Assembly (NCBI GenBank): GCA_029781035.1
Contig: JAKOXK010000003.1
Coordinates: 1-60,854 of the forward strand
Length of the DNA: 60,854 nucleotides
Origin: Armatimonadota bacterium
GTDB taxonomy: Bacteria > Armatimonadota > Fimbriimonadia > Fimbriimonadales > Fimbriimonadaceae
Reading direction: 5' to 3'
Part shown: in pieces, positions 25,113-33,458 of the stretch
How positions within the stretch are numbered: position 1 is the first letter of the stretch
Layout: the number at the start of each line of letters is the position of its first letter
Translations under genes and position numbers: made by a program
The notes under the pieces: generated by a model
Database searches by the model: none
The model's input: the letters and a program-made list of their open reading frames with translations, nothing else
Told to the model about the DNA's origin: nothing

Positions 25113-25142
25113 GGTTGTCGGAATCAGCTGACGCTGAAAACC

Positions 25143-25469
25143 CTACTTGCCTTCGCCCGTCTTCGGGGCCTCGTCGGTCTTCGGAGCTTCGTCCTTCTTC
25201 TGGTCGCCGCTCGGAGCCGGGGCGCCCTCGTCCTTCTTGGCGTCGCCGCTCGGAGTTGTGGTGCCCTCGTCCTTCTTCATGTCGCCACTCGGAGTCGTCG
25301 AATTGGTCTCCGGAGTCTTGGCGGTGTCGGTCGACGGGGTCGTCGAGTCGGTGGACTTCGTCGTGTCGGTGGGAGTCGTTGAGTTGTTCTGCTCCTCAGG
25401 CTGGCTGCAGCCGACCGCAAGGAAGCCCGCGAGGGCGGCAACCATCAGGATGCTGATGAGTTTCTTCAT
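25143..25469 (-). CDS. Small lipoprotein with PSGD-KKDEG repeats
   Basis: A 108-residue predicted lipoprotein: MKKLISILMVAALAGFLAVGCSQ has lipobox AVGC with Cys21. The mature part is wholly low-complexity: a Thr/Ser/Asp-rich stretch, then tandem units of about 10 residues of the form TPSGDxKKDEG (three to four copies), then two PKTDEA units. It looks like a disordered, charged surface tether or spacer. No family or function recognised. It has its own candidate promoter and a strong terminator. Confidence 0.75.
   Translation of the reverse strand: MKKLISILMVAALAGFLAVGCSQPEEQNNSTTPTDTTKSTDSTTPSTDTAKTPETNSTTPSGDMKKDEGTTTPSGDAKKDEGAPAPSGDQKKDEAPKTDEAPKTGEGK
25204..25300. repeat. Tandem repeat of about 30 bases within the lipoprotein gene
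   Basis: Near-identical in-frame units, each coding roughly PSGD-KKDEG-xP/T, repeat about every 30 bases (for example the segments around 25206, 25239 and 25272 that each read close to cgctcggag on the plus strand). Units differ at several bases, so they are old or under selection rather than freshly duplicated. Confidence 0.6.
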
Positions 25470-25517
25470 GTTGATTTCACCACTGGATTTACGGGGCCAA
25501 TTACGGCACCGTACGGC

Positions 25518-25523
25518 ATTATA
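25518..25523 (-). promoter_or_regulatory. -10 element for the repeat lipoprotein gene
   Basis: A perfect TATAAT on the minus strand, about 48 bases before the ATG at 25469. No good -35 hexamer is seen 17 bases upstream, but the base context (GTTATAATG) is otherwise typical. Confidence 0.5.
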
Positions 25524-25556
25524 ACGTCCGAAACGCCCAATACGATCCCGGGTCCC

Positions 25557-26033
25557 TTAGAATCCTGCCAAGCCTTGTAGTTCGTTGGCGTCCGCCTTGA
25601 CCTCACTGACACGCCATTTAGGGGATGGCAGGATCAAGAAACGCGTGCCCGTCTCCTTTGACAGAGTGATCTCGACCTTTTGGAGCCTGACGGGAGTACC
25701 CACCGGTCCCAAGCCAAACGTCAGTGTAACCGGGGAGACGATCGTCGCCGTATTGCCATTGATCGTCGGCGTCGGGTTCTCGATCACGACTTGCGGGTGG
25801 CTGTTCTTGATGAAAGTGGCGACTTCGGAGCGATTTCCGACAGCTTCATCGTTGTACTTCAGCGAGTGGCTCAAGTATTCAAGGACGCCACCTGGCCGGC
25901 CCTCACGGCTCGCCGCGACCGAGTCATCCAGCGCTTGCTGGATGAGTTGCTGGTCACTCGGGCCAAAGACGAAAGGGAACGCCAAAACCCCAAGAAGGAC
26001 TACGACGGCAATGCCGATCGCCCATGCTTTCAT
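25557..26033 (-). CDS. Anchored hypothetical protein
   Basis: A 158-residue protein with one N-terminal membrane helix (MKAWAIGIAVVVLLGVLAFPFVF) and an exported domain whose layout (a helix-rich LIQQALDDSVAASREG, then paired strands TPTINGNTATIVSPVTLTF and QKVEITLSKETG) resembles the NTF2/SnoaL fold. This fold likeness is inference only. It begins 36 bases beyond the end of ribF and could be the last gene of that leftward operon. No Shine-Dalgarno stands out. Confidence 0.6.
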   Translation of the reverse strand: MKAWAIGIAVVVLLGVLAFPFVFGPSDQQLIQQALDDSVAASREGRPGGVLEYLSHSLKYNDEAVGNRSEVATFIKNSHPQVVIENPTPTINGNTATIVSPVTLTFGLGPVGTPVRLQKVEITLSKETGTRFLILPSPKWRVSEVKADANELQGLAGF

Positions 26034-26069
26034 ATCTGAAAGGACGTCAGTGGCGCAGTGACTCGTTCC

Positions 26070-26981
26070 CTACACCAGGATTTCGACAGCCTGTTGCACA
26101 TCGATCCGCATCTGCTCGATCAGGGCGTTTCGGTCGGGGAACTTGACCTGACCGCGAAGACGCTCGTAGAACGACAGATCGACAACCGTTCCGTAGATCT
26201 CGGTTCCTGGGTAGTCGATCAAGTAGGCTTCGATGGTTCTTGAACTCCCTCCGACTGTGGGCCGGTTGCCAATGCTGGCTGCGGCGGCATAGGTGCCCAG
26301 TCGGGTTCGGCAGTGCCCGGCATAGACGCCATCAGACGGAACCAATTGGTGCGCAGACAGCGAGAGGTTGACCGTGGGGAACCCCAGTTGTCGACCGACC
26401 TTCGCGCCAGGAGTGACGATCCCCCTGAGCTCGAACGCCCGTCCAAGAAACCGGCTGGCGCGGGCGACTTCACCATCGGCGACAAGCTTCCTCACAGTGC
26501 TGCTGCTGACGCGGTGCTCCTCAATCTCGAAAGGTGGCACGACCGATGTCCGGATTCTCGCGGCCAACCATTCAGCGGTACCTTCGCGTCCCTTTCCCAA
26601 AGCGAAGTCATGGCCAACGACAAGGTTGGAGGCACGCAGCTGACCCTTCAGAGTGTAATCGAGGAACTCACTGGCCGACGTTGAAGCTGTGCGTTGGTCG
26701 AATGGGATCACGACCGCGACGGCCACACCCAGACTCGCGAATCCGTCCAGGTTCTGCGACAGGGTCGCAACCGCGGGTGGGATCCTGTCGGGAGCCAGCA
26801 CCCAAGCGGGATGTCGATCAAAGGTGACCAAAACGCAGGGCTCTTCGCGAGATTGTGCTTGTTCCACTGCCGACCGGATCAGCTCCTGGTGTCCGAGATG
26901 AACGCCGTCGAAGACCCCGATGCAGACTGTGGCTGAGACCCACTCCGGCTTGAGCAGGTCTGTCCCGAAGTGGACGATCAA
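26070..26981 (-). CDS. ribF: Bifunctional riboflavin kinase / FAD synthetase
   Basis: A 303-residue enzyme making FMN and FAD. The N-terminal nucleotidyltransferase (about 1-165) has GVFDGVHLGHQELI and RVSSSTVRKLVADG, the ISSTxIR-type motif. The C-terminal kinase has GRQLGFPTVNLSLS with the Thr-Asn that binds Mg-ATP, then GVYAGHCRTRLGTY and GNRPTVGG. Its start overlaps the stop of the upstream membrane protein by 4 bases, which places ribF at the tail of the flagellar operon. Confidence 0.96.
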   Translation of the reverse strand: MIVHFGTDLLKPEWVSATVCIGVFDGVHLGHQELIRSAVEQAQSREEPCVLVTFDRHPAWVLAPDRIPPAVATLSQNLDGFASLGVAVAVVIPFDQRTASTSASEFLDYTLKGQLRASNLVVGHDFALGKGREGTAEWLAARIRTSVVPPFEIEEHRVSSSTVRKLVADGEVARASRFLGRAFELRGIVTPGAKVGRQLGFPTVNLSLSAHQLVPSDGVYAGHCRTRLGTYAAAASIGNRPTVGGSSRTIEAYLIDYPGTEIYGTVVDLSFYERLRGQVKFPDRNALIEQMRIDVQQAVEILV

Positions 26982-27439
26982 CTCGGCCCCCCGTGACGTC
27001 GGCGTTGCACAAACGCCATGACGCTCAGGGTCGCTGTTTGGACTCCGAACGCACCCACAGTCACCAAGGGTGTGCCCCAGACAAGGTCAAAACGGGGAGC
27101 GTCGGCGATCAGAGCGATGGAGGGAAGGTAGACCGACATGAGGCGCGAAGAGACGGCTGCGAGGCTGGTGAAAACGGCGGGCAGCGAGAAGTTTAGCGGA
27201 AACCGAACGGTGCCGTCTCCGACCAAGCTCGGAAGCAATGTGGACAGGAAACTCGTGCCCAGTGAGGCCATCGCTAGCGGAAGACACGCTACGAACAGGG
27301 CGACCGGTTCAAGCGCACGGTTGAAGATGAGCCAACCGACCATCGGGAGGGCAGTCACCAAGAGCAGAAGCCCTGACAGGTTGGTCGCCAGGCAGAACGA
27401 TCTCCAAGCCCTCTGCAAGCGGGGCTCGTGAGGATCCAT
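26978..27439 (-). CDS. Four-helix membrane protein, unknown function
   Basis: A 153-residue integral membrane protein with about four hydrophobic segments (around residues 20-40, 43-65, 85-110 and 122-142) and short charged ends (RRRHGGPS). The ATG directly abuts the csrA stop, and its own stop overlaps the ribF start, so it sits inside a coupled run csrA - this gene - ribF. It may be the flagellar-operon membrane protein of this lineage, but no motif supports a name. Confidence 0.7.
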   Translation of the reverse strand: MDPHEPRLQRAWRSFCLATNLSGLLLLVTALPMVGWLIFNRALEPVALFVACLPLAMASLGTSFLSTLLPSLVGDGTVRFPLNFSLPAVFTSLAAVSSRLMSVYLPSIALIADAPRFDLVWGTPLVTVGAFGVQTATLSVMAFVQRRRHGGPS

Positions 27440-27646
27440 CTACTCAGGGACGTCGGAAGGGTCCGTGCCAGTGGCGGCTTCGTTTTCCGCCTGGATCTGA
27501 TCGAAGATCTCCTTCCGGTGGACAGTGACGTTGCGAGGAGCCCTGATGCCGAGACGCACCTGCTCACCGCGCACCTCGAGCACGACGACTTCGATCCCTT
27601 CTCCTATAACGATGCTCTGGTTGACTTTCCTGGTCAGGACCAGCAT
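27440..27646 (-). CDS. csrA: Carbon storage regulator CsrA
   Basis: A 68-residue RNA-binding translational regulator. It opens with [18 protein letters not shown] and carries [19 protein letters not shown], including the conserved Arg in VHRKEI that contacts GGA sites in mRNA leaders. In flagellated bacteria of this arrangement it represses flagellin (hag) translation and is held inactive by FliW. Here fliW lies just upstream with 30 bases between. The C-terminal tail ([15 protein letters not shown]) is free of known function. Confidence 0.96.
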   Translation of the reverse strand: MLVLTRKVNQSIVIGEGIEVVVLEVRGEQVRLGIRAPRNVTVHRKEIFDQIQAENEAATGTDPSDVPE

Positions 27647-27676
27647 GGCGGCGCCCTCCGTGGCACCCTGACGGCG

Positions 27677-28132
27677 TCAGGCCGCTCGCTCCGACTCCTT
27701 TTGAAAGACGGGGAACCGAACTGGGTAGTCCTCGTCCTCCAAGACGACTTGGAGCGCCCGGCGAGTTTCCGCGTTGATGACGACTGGGCCAGCAAGGTTC
27801 AGCGTCATCGCCTTTGGATCACCGCTTGGGATGGTACAGACAGTATAGACGAGTATCGGGGTCTCGTTGGAGAGCCTGAGATTGTCGGCGACTGCGCCAG
27901 GCATTTCGGGCCGATAGTGGTCGACATAGTGACTCGGATCGACGACGAGCAGCGCCATAGAACCGTCTTCGACATTCTGAAGCCAACGGAAAGGGCTTCC
28001 TTCTTTGTGCTGGATGAGGACGAATTCCCGAAATTCGGGCATCCCCACGAGTCCATCCTCGAAGACAACCACGTCTTCCTGCTCGTACGTGATGTCTCCG
28101 AACCGAGAGGTCTTGAGCGCGGTCTTCGTCAT
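27677..28132 (-). CDS. fliW: Flagellar assembly factor FliW
   Basis: A 151-residue protein of the FliW family. Typical features are the strand ITYEQEDVVVFEDGLVGMPEF, the FREFVLIQHKEGSPFRWLQN segment and DPSHYVDHY. FliW binds CsrA allosterically and binds flagellin, coupling flagellin secretion to its synthesis. The ATG overlaps the flgL stop, and csrA follows, so flgL-fliW-csrA are translated as one coupled set. Confidence 0.95.
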   Translation of the reverse strand: MTKTALKTSRFGDITYEQEDVVVFEDGLVGMPEFREFVLIQHKEGSPFRWLQNVEDGSMALLVVDPSHYVDHYRPEMPGAVADNLRLSNETPILVYTVCTIPSGDPKAMTLNLAGPVVINAETRRALQVVLEDEDYPVRFPVFQKESERAA

Positions 28133-29013
28133 TTCAGATAGTCCATGAGGCTGAGCCCTTGTCCGACAGCGGTCACTTGAAGAGCTGCCGAATAGGCAGT
28201 CTGAGCCGCTTGCATGTTGGTGATGGCTGCGGCCATGTCAACGTCTTGCACATCCGAGACCTGCTTTGTCAAATCGTCCATCCGTCGAGTGTTTTGATTG
28301 GTCAGGCTCTGGACTGACTGGAGCTTGGTGCCCAGGTCCCCAGATACTGCATTGATCTGGTTCAGTTGGGACCGCATCGCTTGAATATCCTGGCTGCCGA
28401 CTTGGGAAACGTCGCCAGACATGAGGTCGTTCTTGAGGTTCTCCAGGTCGCCGTAGAGGTTTGTGAAGAACGTGTCGGCGCCCTGAAGGTTGACCTGCAT
28501 CAACTCGCCTGGCCGGACCTCGACGTTGACCGGATTGGTGTCACCGTTGAACGTCAGGTTTGGAGGGTTTGCCGTAAACGGCTTGACATCGGTCTTCTGG
28601 CCTGCGAACAGATACTGGCTGTTCGCACCTTGGGAATTGGCGATCGACACCATGCGCTTCTGAATGTCGGCGATCTCGGAGACCATGCTGTCCCGTGCGG
28701 ATTGATCGTACGTGCTGTTCGAACCGTTGACGGCGAGGACATAGGCTCGGTTGACCAACGTGCTGAGATCGTCGAACGCCGACTGTGTGTTGTTCAAGTA
28801 GTCGTTGGCGTTGCGGAGGTTGTTGTCCAGTTGCTGAACTCGGGCCTTGAGACCGTTCGCGCTGATGACGAACTGGGCTTCGCCGGGCGACTCGCTTGCA
28901 AGAGTGAACTTCTTGCCGGACATCACCTGCCTCTGGGCCGTGTCGTACCGCTCTTGAGCAGACTGAATCTGCGACAGGTAATAGCCGTACTGTAACGTCG
29001 TCGAAATCCTCAT
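28129..29013 (-). CDS. flgL: Flagellar hook-filament junction protein FlgL
   Basis: A 294-residue flagellin-like junction protein. The N-terminal MRISTTLQYGYYLSQIQSAQERYDTAQ and LASESPGEAQF segment and the C-terminal VDMAAAITNMQAAQTAYSAAL are the paired helices that form the D0/D1 domain. It joins the hook to the filament after FlgK. It lies 11 bases beyond flgK and is coupled to fliW. Confidence 0.94.
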   Translation of the reverse strand: MRISTTLQYGYYLSQIQSAQERYDTAQRQVMSGKKFTLASESPGEAQFVISANGLKARVQQLDNNLRNANDYLNNTQSAFDDLSTLVNRAYVLAVNGSNSTYDQSARDSMVSEIADIQKRMVSIANSQGANSQYLFAGQKTDVKPFTANPPNLTFNGDTNPVNVEVRPGELMQVNLQGADTFFTNLYGDLENLKNDLMSGDVSQVGSQDIQAMRSQLNQINAVSGDLGTKLQSVQSLTNQNTRRMDDLTKQVSDVQDVDMAAAITNMQAAQTAYSAALQVTAVGQGLSLMDYLK

Positions 29014-29024
29014 CGGTGGGCCTC

Positions 29025-30410
29025 TTAGCGGTTCAACATGTCGATCAAGTTTTGGGTCAACTGGTCGAGCACCGTAATCGTCTTGGCTGCGGCTTGGTAG
29101 CTGCGCTGGAACTTGACCATGTTCGTCATTTCCTCGTCCACAGAGACTCCGCTCACGGACTGAATCTGGTTTTGCACTTGCTGGTTCACGGCCTGCTCTG
29201 TGGACAGCGCTTGCTGGTAGAAGGAAGTGCTGCTGGCCAGGTTGTTGACGGTGTCCTGCATGTATCCGTCAAAGGTCTTGGTGCCGAGGGCAGTGATTGT
29301 GGAGTCTCGGACCGCTGAGAGCGAGAGTGCTAGACCTCCGTCACCGGCGTTCCCGGACGTGCCACTCATGACGTTGTTGATGTCGGACTTGACCGCAGGA
29401 TCCAAGTCAAAGTCCACAGCGCCAGTCTGGGGCGGGGTGGACACGTCGTTGAAGAACTTGACATTGGTCGCTCCGTTTGTGTTGACACCCGTCGTATGTA
29501 TGGCGTTAATCTCGGTTCTGAGGGTGTTGGCCAAGTTGTCGAGCCGTGACTTCTGATTCGTCAATTCGGAGCTTTGGACGAACATGCCCGCGAGCTGGCC
29601 GCCCTTCACGGTGTGCGTTATGGTCCCGTCCGTCACGGTTCCGGCCACCGGGTCGAACGAAGTCGGGAAAGCCATGGTTCCTGCGCTGTCAACAACGGTG
29701 AATCCAGAGGCGTAGACCGCCATGGTGCCGTCACTGAACCGCTCGGTCTGAACATCCACCAGGCTGCTCAACTGACTGACAGCTGCGTCTCTCTGGTCCA
29801 GAAGATCATTGGGGCTTTGCCCGGAGATCGAGCCTTGCTTGATCGACTTGTTCAGGCTGTCAATCCTGGTCGCCAAGTTGTTGATTTGCGTGATGGTGGA
29901 ATTGATTTGGGACGTGACGCTCGCTTGTTGAGAGTCGAACTGCTGCCACGCGCCACGGACCCGGTCGGCCAAGACCTGTCCCGCCGTGCGCACCTGGAAC
30001 TTGGCACCGGCATCGGTCGGATTGCTGCCGAGACCAGACCAAGCGTCGAAGTACCCTCCTAGGGCCGAGATGATCCCTTGGTCGCTGGGTTCGCCGTAGG
30101 TCTGCTCAATGGTGCTCAGTCCAGTTGCGGCCGCACTGAACCTGCCCAGGTTCCCGTTGCTCGCGTCGAGGTTTTGGTCGAGGTAGGCGTCTCGGATCCT
30201 GTCGATCCCGACGATCTGAGCGCCCTGGCCCAATGCCATCCACCCTGACTGGTAGTAGTAAAGGGGGTTGCTCTGAGCCAGGTTCACCCTCTGACGCGAA
30301 TACCCCGGCGTGTCGACGTTCGAGACGTTGTGTCCCGCGGTCTGGAGCGCTGTCTGGAAGTTCCGCAGCGCCTGACCCATCATGCTGATGCCTGCAAACG
30401 GGCTGGACAT
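29025..30410 (-). CDS. flgK: Flagellar hook-associated protein FlgK
   Basis: A 461-residue hook-filament junction protein. The N-terminal signature GHNVSNVDTPGYSRQRVNL and the C-terminal GVSVDEEMTNMVKFQRSYQAAAKTI are the standard ends of FlgK. It is shorter than the E. coli protein (547), the loss being in the variable middle domain. Placed between flgN and flgL, it is secreted by the flagellar export apparatus with FlgN as chaperone. Confidence 0.96.
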   Translation of the reverse strand: MSSPFAGISMMGQALRNFQTALQTAGHNVSNVDTPGYSRQRVNLAQSNPLYYYQSGWMALGQGAQIVGIDRIRDAYLDQNLDASNGNLGRFSAAATGLSTIEQTYGEPSDQGIISALGGYFDAWSGLGSNPTDAGAKFQVRTAGQVLADRVRGAWQQFDSQQASVTSQINSTITQINNLATRIDSLNKSIKQGSISGQSPNDLLDQRDAAVSQLSSLVDVQTERFSDGTMAVYASGFTVVDSAGTMAFPTSFDPVAGTVTDGTITHTVKGGQLAGMFVQSSELTNQKSRLDNLANTLRTEINAIHTTGVNTNGATNVKFFNDVSTPPQTGAVDFDLDPAVKSDINNVMSGTSGNAGDGGLALSLSAVRDSTITALGTKTFDGYMQDTVNNLASSTSFYQQALSTEQAVNQQVQNQIQSVSGVSVDEEMTNMVKFQRSYQAAAKTITVLDQLTQNLIDMLNR

Positions 30411-30426
30411 ACTGGTAATTCTCGGG

Positions 30427-30906
30427 TCATGCGACCTGGTTCATCACCAGGTTTGAGACGACGGCCGCGCTTTGATACGGGCCTTGCTGGTCTGTGGCGG
30501 CTTTTGCCACCAAGGCCAGGGTGCCGTTCACGTATTCCAGCTCGTTCTCCACGAGGGCCCGGTTCTTGGCGAGGACCTCCTGGACGTTGCGCCCCACGAC
30601 GATCACGCGGTTGGCAACGGACTGCAAGTGCTGCGCTTCGGCCTTTTCCAGCGACTGGACCAAGCTTCGAAGGTTCGGTTCGGCACCGAGTTCTTCGGCC
30701 AGCTCTTTGGCGCAGTCCACAGCTTTATCGTCGATCGATGACATGAGCTCCAACAAGTGCTCCAGCTCAGGCTGAATCCGTTGGACCCGGTCTACCTGGC
30801 GCAAGGTCAGCGCCGCCGTCTGTTCGTGGAGGCTTCGCAGCAGCCTTTCGGCCGTGCTGAGCCAGTCCCACCAGAGTTGTTCGAGTTGCTTGGTCTTTTT
30901 TGACAT
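30427..30906 (-). CDS. flgN: FlgN-like flagellar export chaperone
   Basis: A 159-residue, mostly helical acidic protein in the flgN slot directly before flgK. Sequence traits fit FlgN: long amphipathic helices (LLRSLHEQTAALTLRQVDRVQ) and a hydrophobic face near the C-terminus (VLAKNRALVENELEYVNGTLAL). FlgN chaperones FlgK and FlgL to the export gate. FlgN homologues are weakly conserved, so context carries part of the call. The ATG overlaps the flgJ stop (TAATG). Confidence 0.8.
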   Translation of the reverse strand: MSKKTKQLEQLWWDWLSTAERLLRSLHEQTAALTLRQVDRVQRIQPELEHLLELMSSIDDKAVDCAKELAEELGAEPNLRSLVQSLEKAEAQHLQSVANRVIVVGRNVQEVLAKNRALVENELEYVNGTLALVAKAATDQQGPYQSAAVVSNLVMNQVA

Positions 30907-31523
30907 TAGGTCTTCTTCTCCAGGCCCGCCGCAGGAGCGCCTGCTACCGCGGATCGGACCAGTGTCTGTGCAGTGTCGAGAAATACGATTCGGGCCAGTC
31001 CGATGCCGCCGCCGTGGGTAGACGCACTGTCGGCGACCGCTTGGTCCATCATGTCCTTGGCCATGTCGGCCATCGGCCCAGTGTCGGTCTTGCCGAAGCT
31101 TGTGCGGCGCATCTGGGACAGGAGTTGCTTCACGAATATGGCTTCGATGCCCTCGGCCGCGGACTGGAGGCGGACCAGCTGTTTCTGTGCGTCGGCCGGT
31201 AGCTTCGCCAAATCAACGGTGAGTTCGGCTCCGTCACTTGCAGATCGCGGCGCCGCTGGTTCGCGTCCAGGCGCTCCGCCAGGCTGTGGCTTCGCCTCGA
31301 GGTAGTGAGCGAGCATCTTCGTCATCTGGTCATAACGGTCGGTTCCGGGCTGCCCGATCCACCCGCTGAGACGTGTCTCGAGTTCGGCGGCAAAGTCCGG
31401 CCGCAGCCCTCGGGCATGGCCCATCGAGGTCTCCTTTGCAGCGTTCGCACTGGGAGGGAGCGGTCGGTTCAGGGTGTCGCGGTCCTTGGGAACGACGCCT
31501 GGAAGCAACGATGGAATCCTCAT
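30906..31523 (-). CDS. flgJ: Rod-binding protein FlgJ-like (no muramidase domain)
   Basis: A 205-residue protein. Its second half carries the rod-binding domain: AEGIEAIFVKQLLSQMRR followed by GPMADMAKDMMDQAVADSAS, matching the FlgJ N-terminal domain. The peptidoglycan hydrolase domain of enterobacterial FlgJ is absent, as is common outside gammaproteobacteria. The first 90 residues are disordered (Pro/Ala/Gly rich). It caps the growing rod in the periplasm. The ATG overlaps the flgI stop. Confidence 0.87.
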   Translation of the reverse strand: MRIPSLLPGVVPKDRDTLNRPLPPSANAAKETSMGHARGLRPDFAAELETRLSGWIGQPGTDRYDQMTKMLAHYLEAKPQPGGAPGREPAAPRSASDGAELTVDLAKLPADAQKQLVRLQSAAEGIEAIFVKQLLSQMRRTSFGKTDTGPMADMAKDMMDQAVADSASTHGGGIGLARIVFLDTAQTLVRSAVAGAPAAGLEKKT

Positions 31524-32848
31524 TGGTGCTTGATCCTCGCTTTCAGGGCGCCTTGCGACTGCAGCGCTTCGAGAATGGCGATGATGTCACGGGCACTGAC
31601 CTTGAGGGTCTGAAGGATCCGTGCCAGGTCGTCCAAAGTCGTGTTGGGGGCGACCAAGCCAACTTGTGCCGTCGATTCCGTCGCATCCACTTGAGGAACC
31701 GCCACGACGACCGTCTGACCCTGGGAGAGGGGCTGGGGCTGACTGACCAAGACGTCCGTCGAGATCGTCACCTGGAGCGATCCTTGAGCGATGATTGCTG
31801 GGCCCAGTCGCACGTTTCCGCCGACAACGATCGTTCCCGTCCGTTCGTTGACCACGACGGTGGCGGGCGTGTTGGCCATCACTTCGACCCCTTCGACTTC
31901 CTCTGCGGCGAGGGTTGGCGCGACGCCATCAGGAAGGGAGATCTTGAGGGTCGCTCCGTCCTCCGCCGTGACCTGCCAAGCCGGGTTGGACAATCGGATG
32001 GCATTCGCGGCACGTTGGGCCGTCGTAAAGTCAGGATCGTCCAGATCAAAGTACATGACGTTCCCTGGGAACAGGATTTGAGTCTCGATCGACTTCTCGA
32101 CCGTAGCGCCGCCAGGAATGATTCCGGTCAAGGCGTGGTTCTTCCGGACAGAGCTGCCGCCTGCGCTGGCGTTGAATCCGCCAATACTGACTGAACCATA
32201 AGCGGTACAGATTGGAGTCTGCGAGTCGGACATACCGGTCATGACCGTCGGCAGCAGCACACCGCCCTCAAGGCTCTTCGCGTCACCGCTCGAACTGATA
32301 GTCACATTGATCTTCGTGCCAGGCGCCACAAACGGCGGCATCTCAGCCGTGACGATCACAGCCGCGATGTTCTTCGACCGAACCTGGTTTTGATCCACGA
32401 CCGTGCCCCATCGGGACATGTAGTTGCTGATGAGTGTCGATGTGAACGGCGTCGAAGTCGTGTCACCCGAGCCGGCCAGGCCGACGACGAGTCCGATCCC
32501 CTGCACGACATTAGTTCGAGCACCGCGGAACTTGCCGATGTCGCCCAGGCGCACTTGGATTCCGTCCGTCTCGGCGTTCCGGATTAACTCAGTCTCCTTT
32601 TTCTGCTTCTCGTCGATCAGCTTCTGGATTTCGGCGAGCTGTTCTGGAGTGAGCTTTGGGGGCTCGGAAACCTTGTTCTGGTTTTGGCCATTAGACGGGC
32701 TCGCGGGAGTCTGTCCGTAGCTGGTCGAGGTGGCCGACAATAGGACGAAGACACACGTCAAGAGGATTGCACATGCCCCCCGCGCCTGACTCATTGCAGG
32801 GCAGGCAGCTTGTCGTTTGATCAAAGGTCTTGCAATAAAGGTCTTCAC
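31520..32848 (-). CDS. flgI: Flagellar P-ring protein FlgI
   Basis: A 442-residue periplasmic ring protein, starting at GTG with AGGAG eight bases upstream. A long signal peptide ends near SATSTSYGQ. The family core includes VQVRLGDIGKFRGARTNVVQGIGLVVGLAGSGD and the C-terminal ANTTLDDLARILQTLKVSARDIIAILEALQ. A charged insert of about 40 residues lies between signal and core (PEQLAEIQKLIDEKQKKE) and is not in E. coli FlgI. A P ring implies a rod crossing peptidoglycan in a diderm envelope. Confidence 0.96.
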   Translation of the reverse strand: MKTFIARPLIKRQAACPAMSQARGACAILLTCVFVLLSATSTSYGQTPASPSNGQNQNKVSEPPKLTPEQLAEIQKLIDEKQKKETELIRNAETDGIQVRLGDIGKFRGARTNVVQGIGLVVGLAGSGDTTSTPFTSTLISNYMSRWGTVVDQNQVRSKNIAAVIVTAEMPPFVAPGTKINVTISSSGDAKSLEGGVLLPTVMTGMSDSQTPICTAYGSVSIGGFNASAGGSSVRKNHALTGIIPGGATVEKSIETQILFPGNVMYFDLDDPDFTTAQRAANAIRLSNPAWQVTAEDGATLKISLPDGVAPTLAAEEVEGVEVMANTPATVVVNERTGTIVVGGNVRLGPAIIAQGSLQVTISTDVLVSQPQPLSQGQTVVVAVPQVDATESTAQVGLVAPNTTLDDLARILQTLKVSARDIIAILEALQSQGALKARIKHQ

Positions 32849-32858
32849 TGTTTCGCTC

Positions 32859-33458
32859 CTAGAAGAGCCAGTCGAGCAACTGGTTGATCAGGCCCTTGCG
32901 TTGGCGGTCTTGGATCTGTCCTTTGCCGGTCATCTGGATCTGGGCATCGGCAATCTGAGTGCTCAACACTGTGTTGTCTGGCTTGACGTCGAAGGGCCGT
33001 ACGACGCCAGAGAGCACCATGGTCTGCGTGTCCTTGTTGGTGGTCAACGAGCGCCTGCCCTCGATCAAGAGGCTTCCGTTCGGTAGGACTTGCTTGACGA
33101 CGACGCTCATTGTCCCCGTCATGTTGCTCGTGTAAGTCGTCTTGCCATCCCCTTTAGTGGAAGCGCTAGATGACGATCCAAACGGTCTGAACAAACGACT
33201 GAAGAAATCGACGACGAAGTTAGGCGTGTAGCTGGCGCTGTCGGATTTTGATGTCTGAGTCGTCGCAGCATAGTTACTGAGAGAGGCTTCTTGCACGATG
33301 ACAGTCAGAATGTCGCCTACATTTCGAGCGACTTTGTCCGTCAACGGATTGACATAACCTGACTTGAGCAGACTCCCAGGGTTTTCCTTTTCAGGCATCA
33401 ACTGCCCAAAAACAGCCAGGGGGCAGAGAACGATAACGACGAGCAAACAGTTCTTCAC
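32859..33458 (-). CDS. flgH: Flagellar L-ring protein FlgH
   Basis: A 199-residue outer-membrane ring protein with the FlgH core DKVARNVGDILTVIVQEASL, LPNGSLLIEGRRSLTTNKDTQ and SGVVRPFDVKPDNTVLSTQIADAQI. The signal peptide (MKNCLLVVIVLCPLAVFGQ) looks like a type I site: neither Cys fits a lipobox at the cleavage point, whereas enterobacterial FlgH is a lipoprotein. The GTG start overlaps the flgA stop. An L ring argues for an outer membrane in this organism. Confidence 0.94.
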   Translation of the reverse strand: MKNCLLVVIVLCPLAVFGQLMPEKENPGSLLKSGYVNPLTDKVARNVGDILTVIVQEASLSNYAATTQTSKSDSASYTPNFVVDFFSRLFRPFGSSSSASTKGDGKTTYTSNMTGTMSVVVKQVLPNGSLLIEGRRSLTTNKDTQTMVLSGVVRPFDVKPDNTVLSTQIADAQIQMTGKGQIQDRQRKGLINQLLDWLF

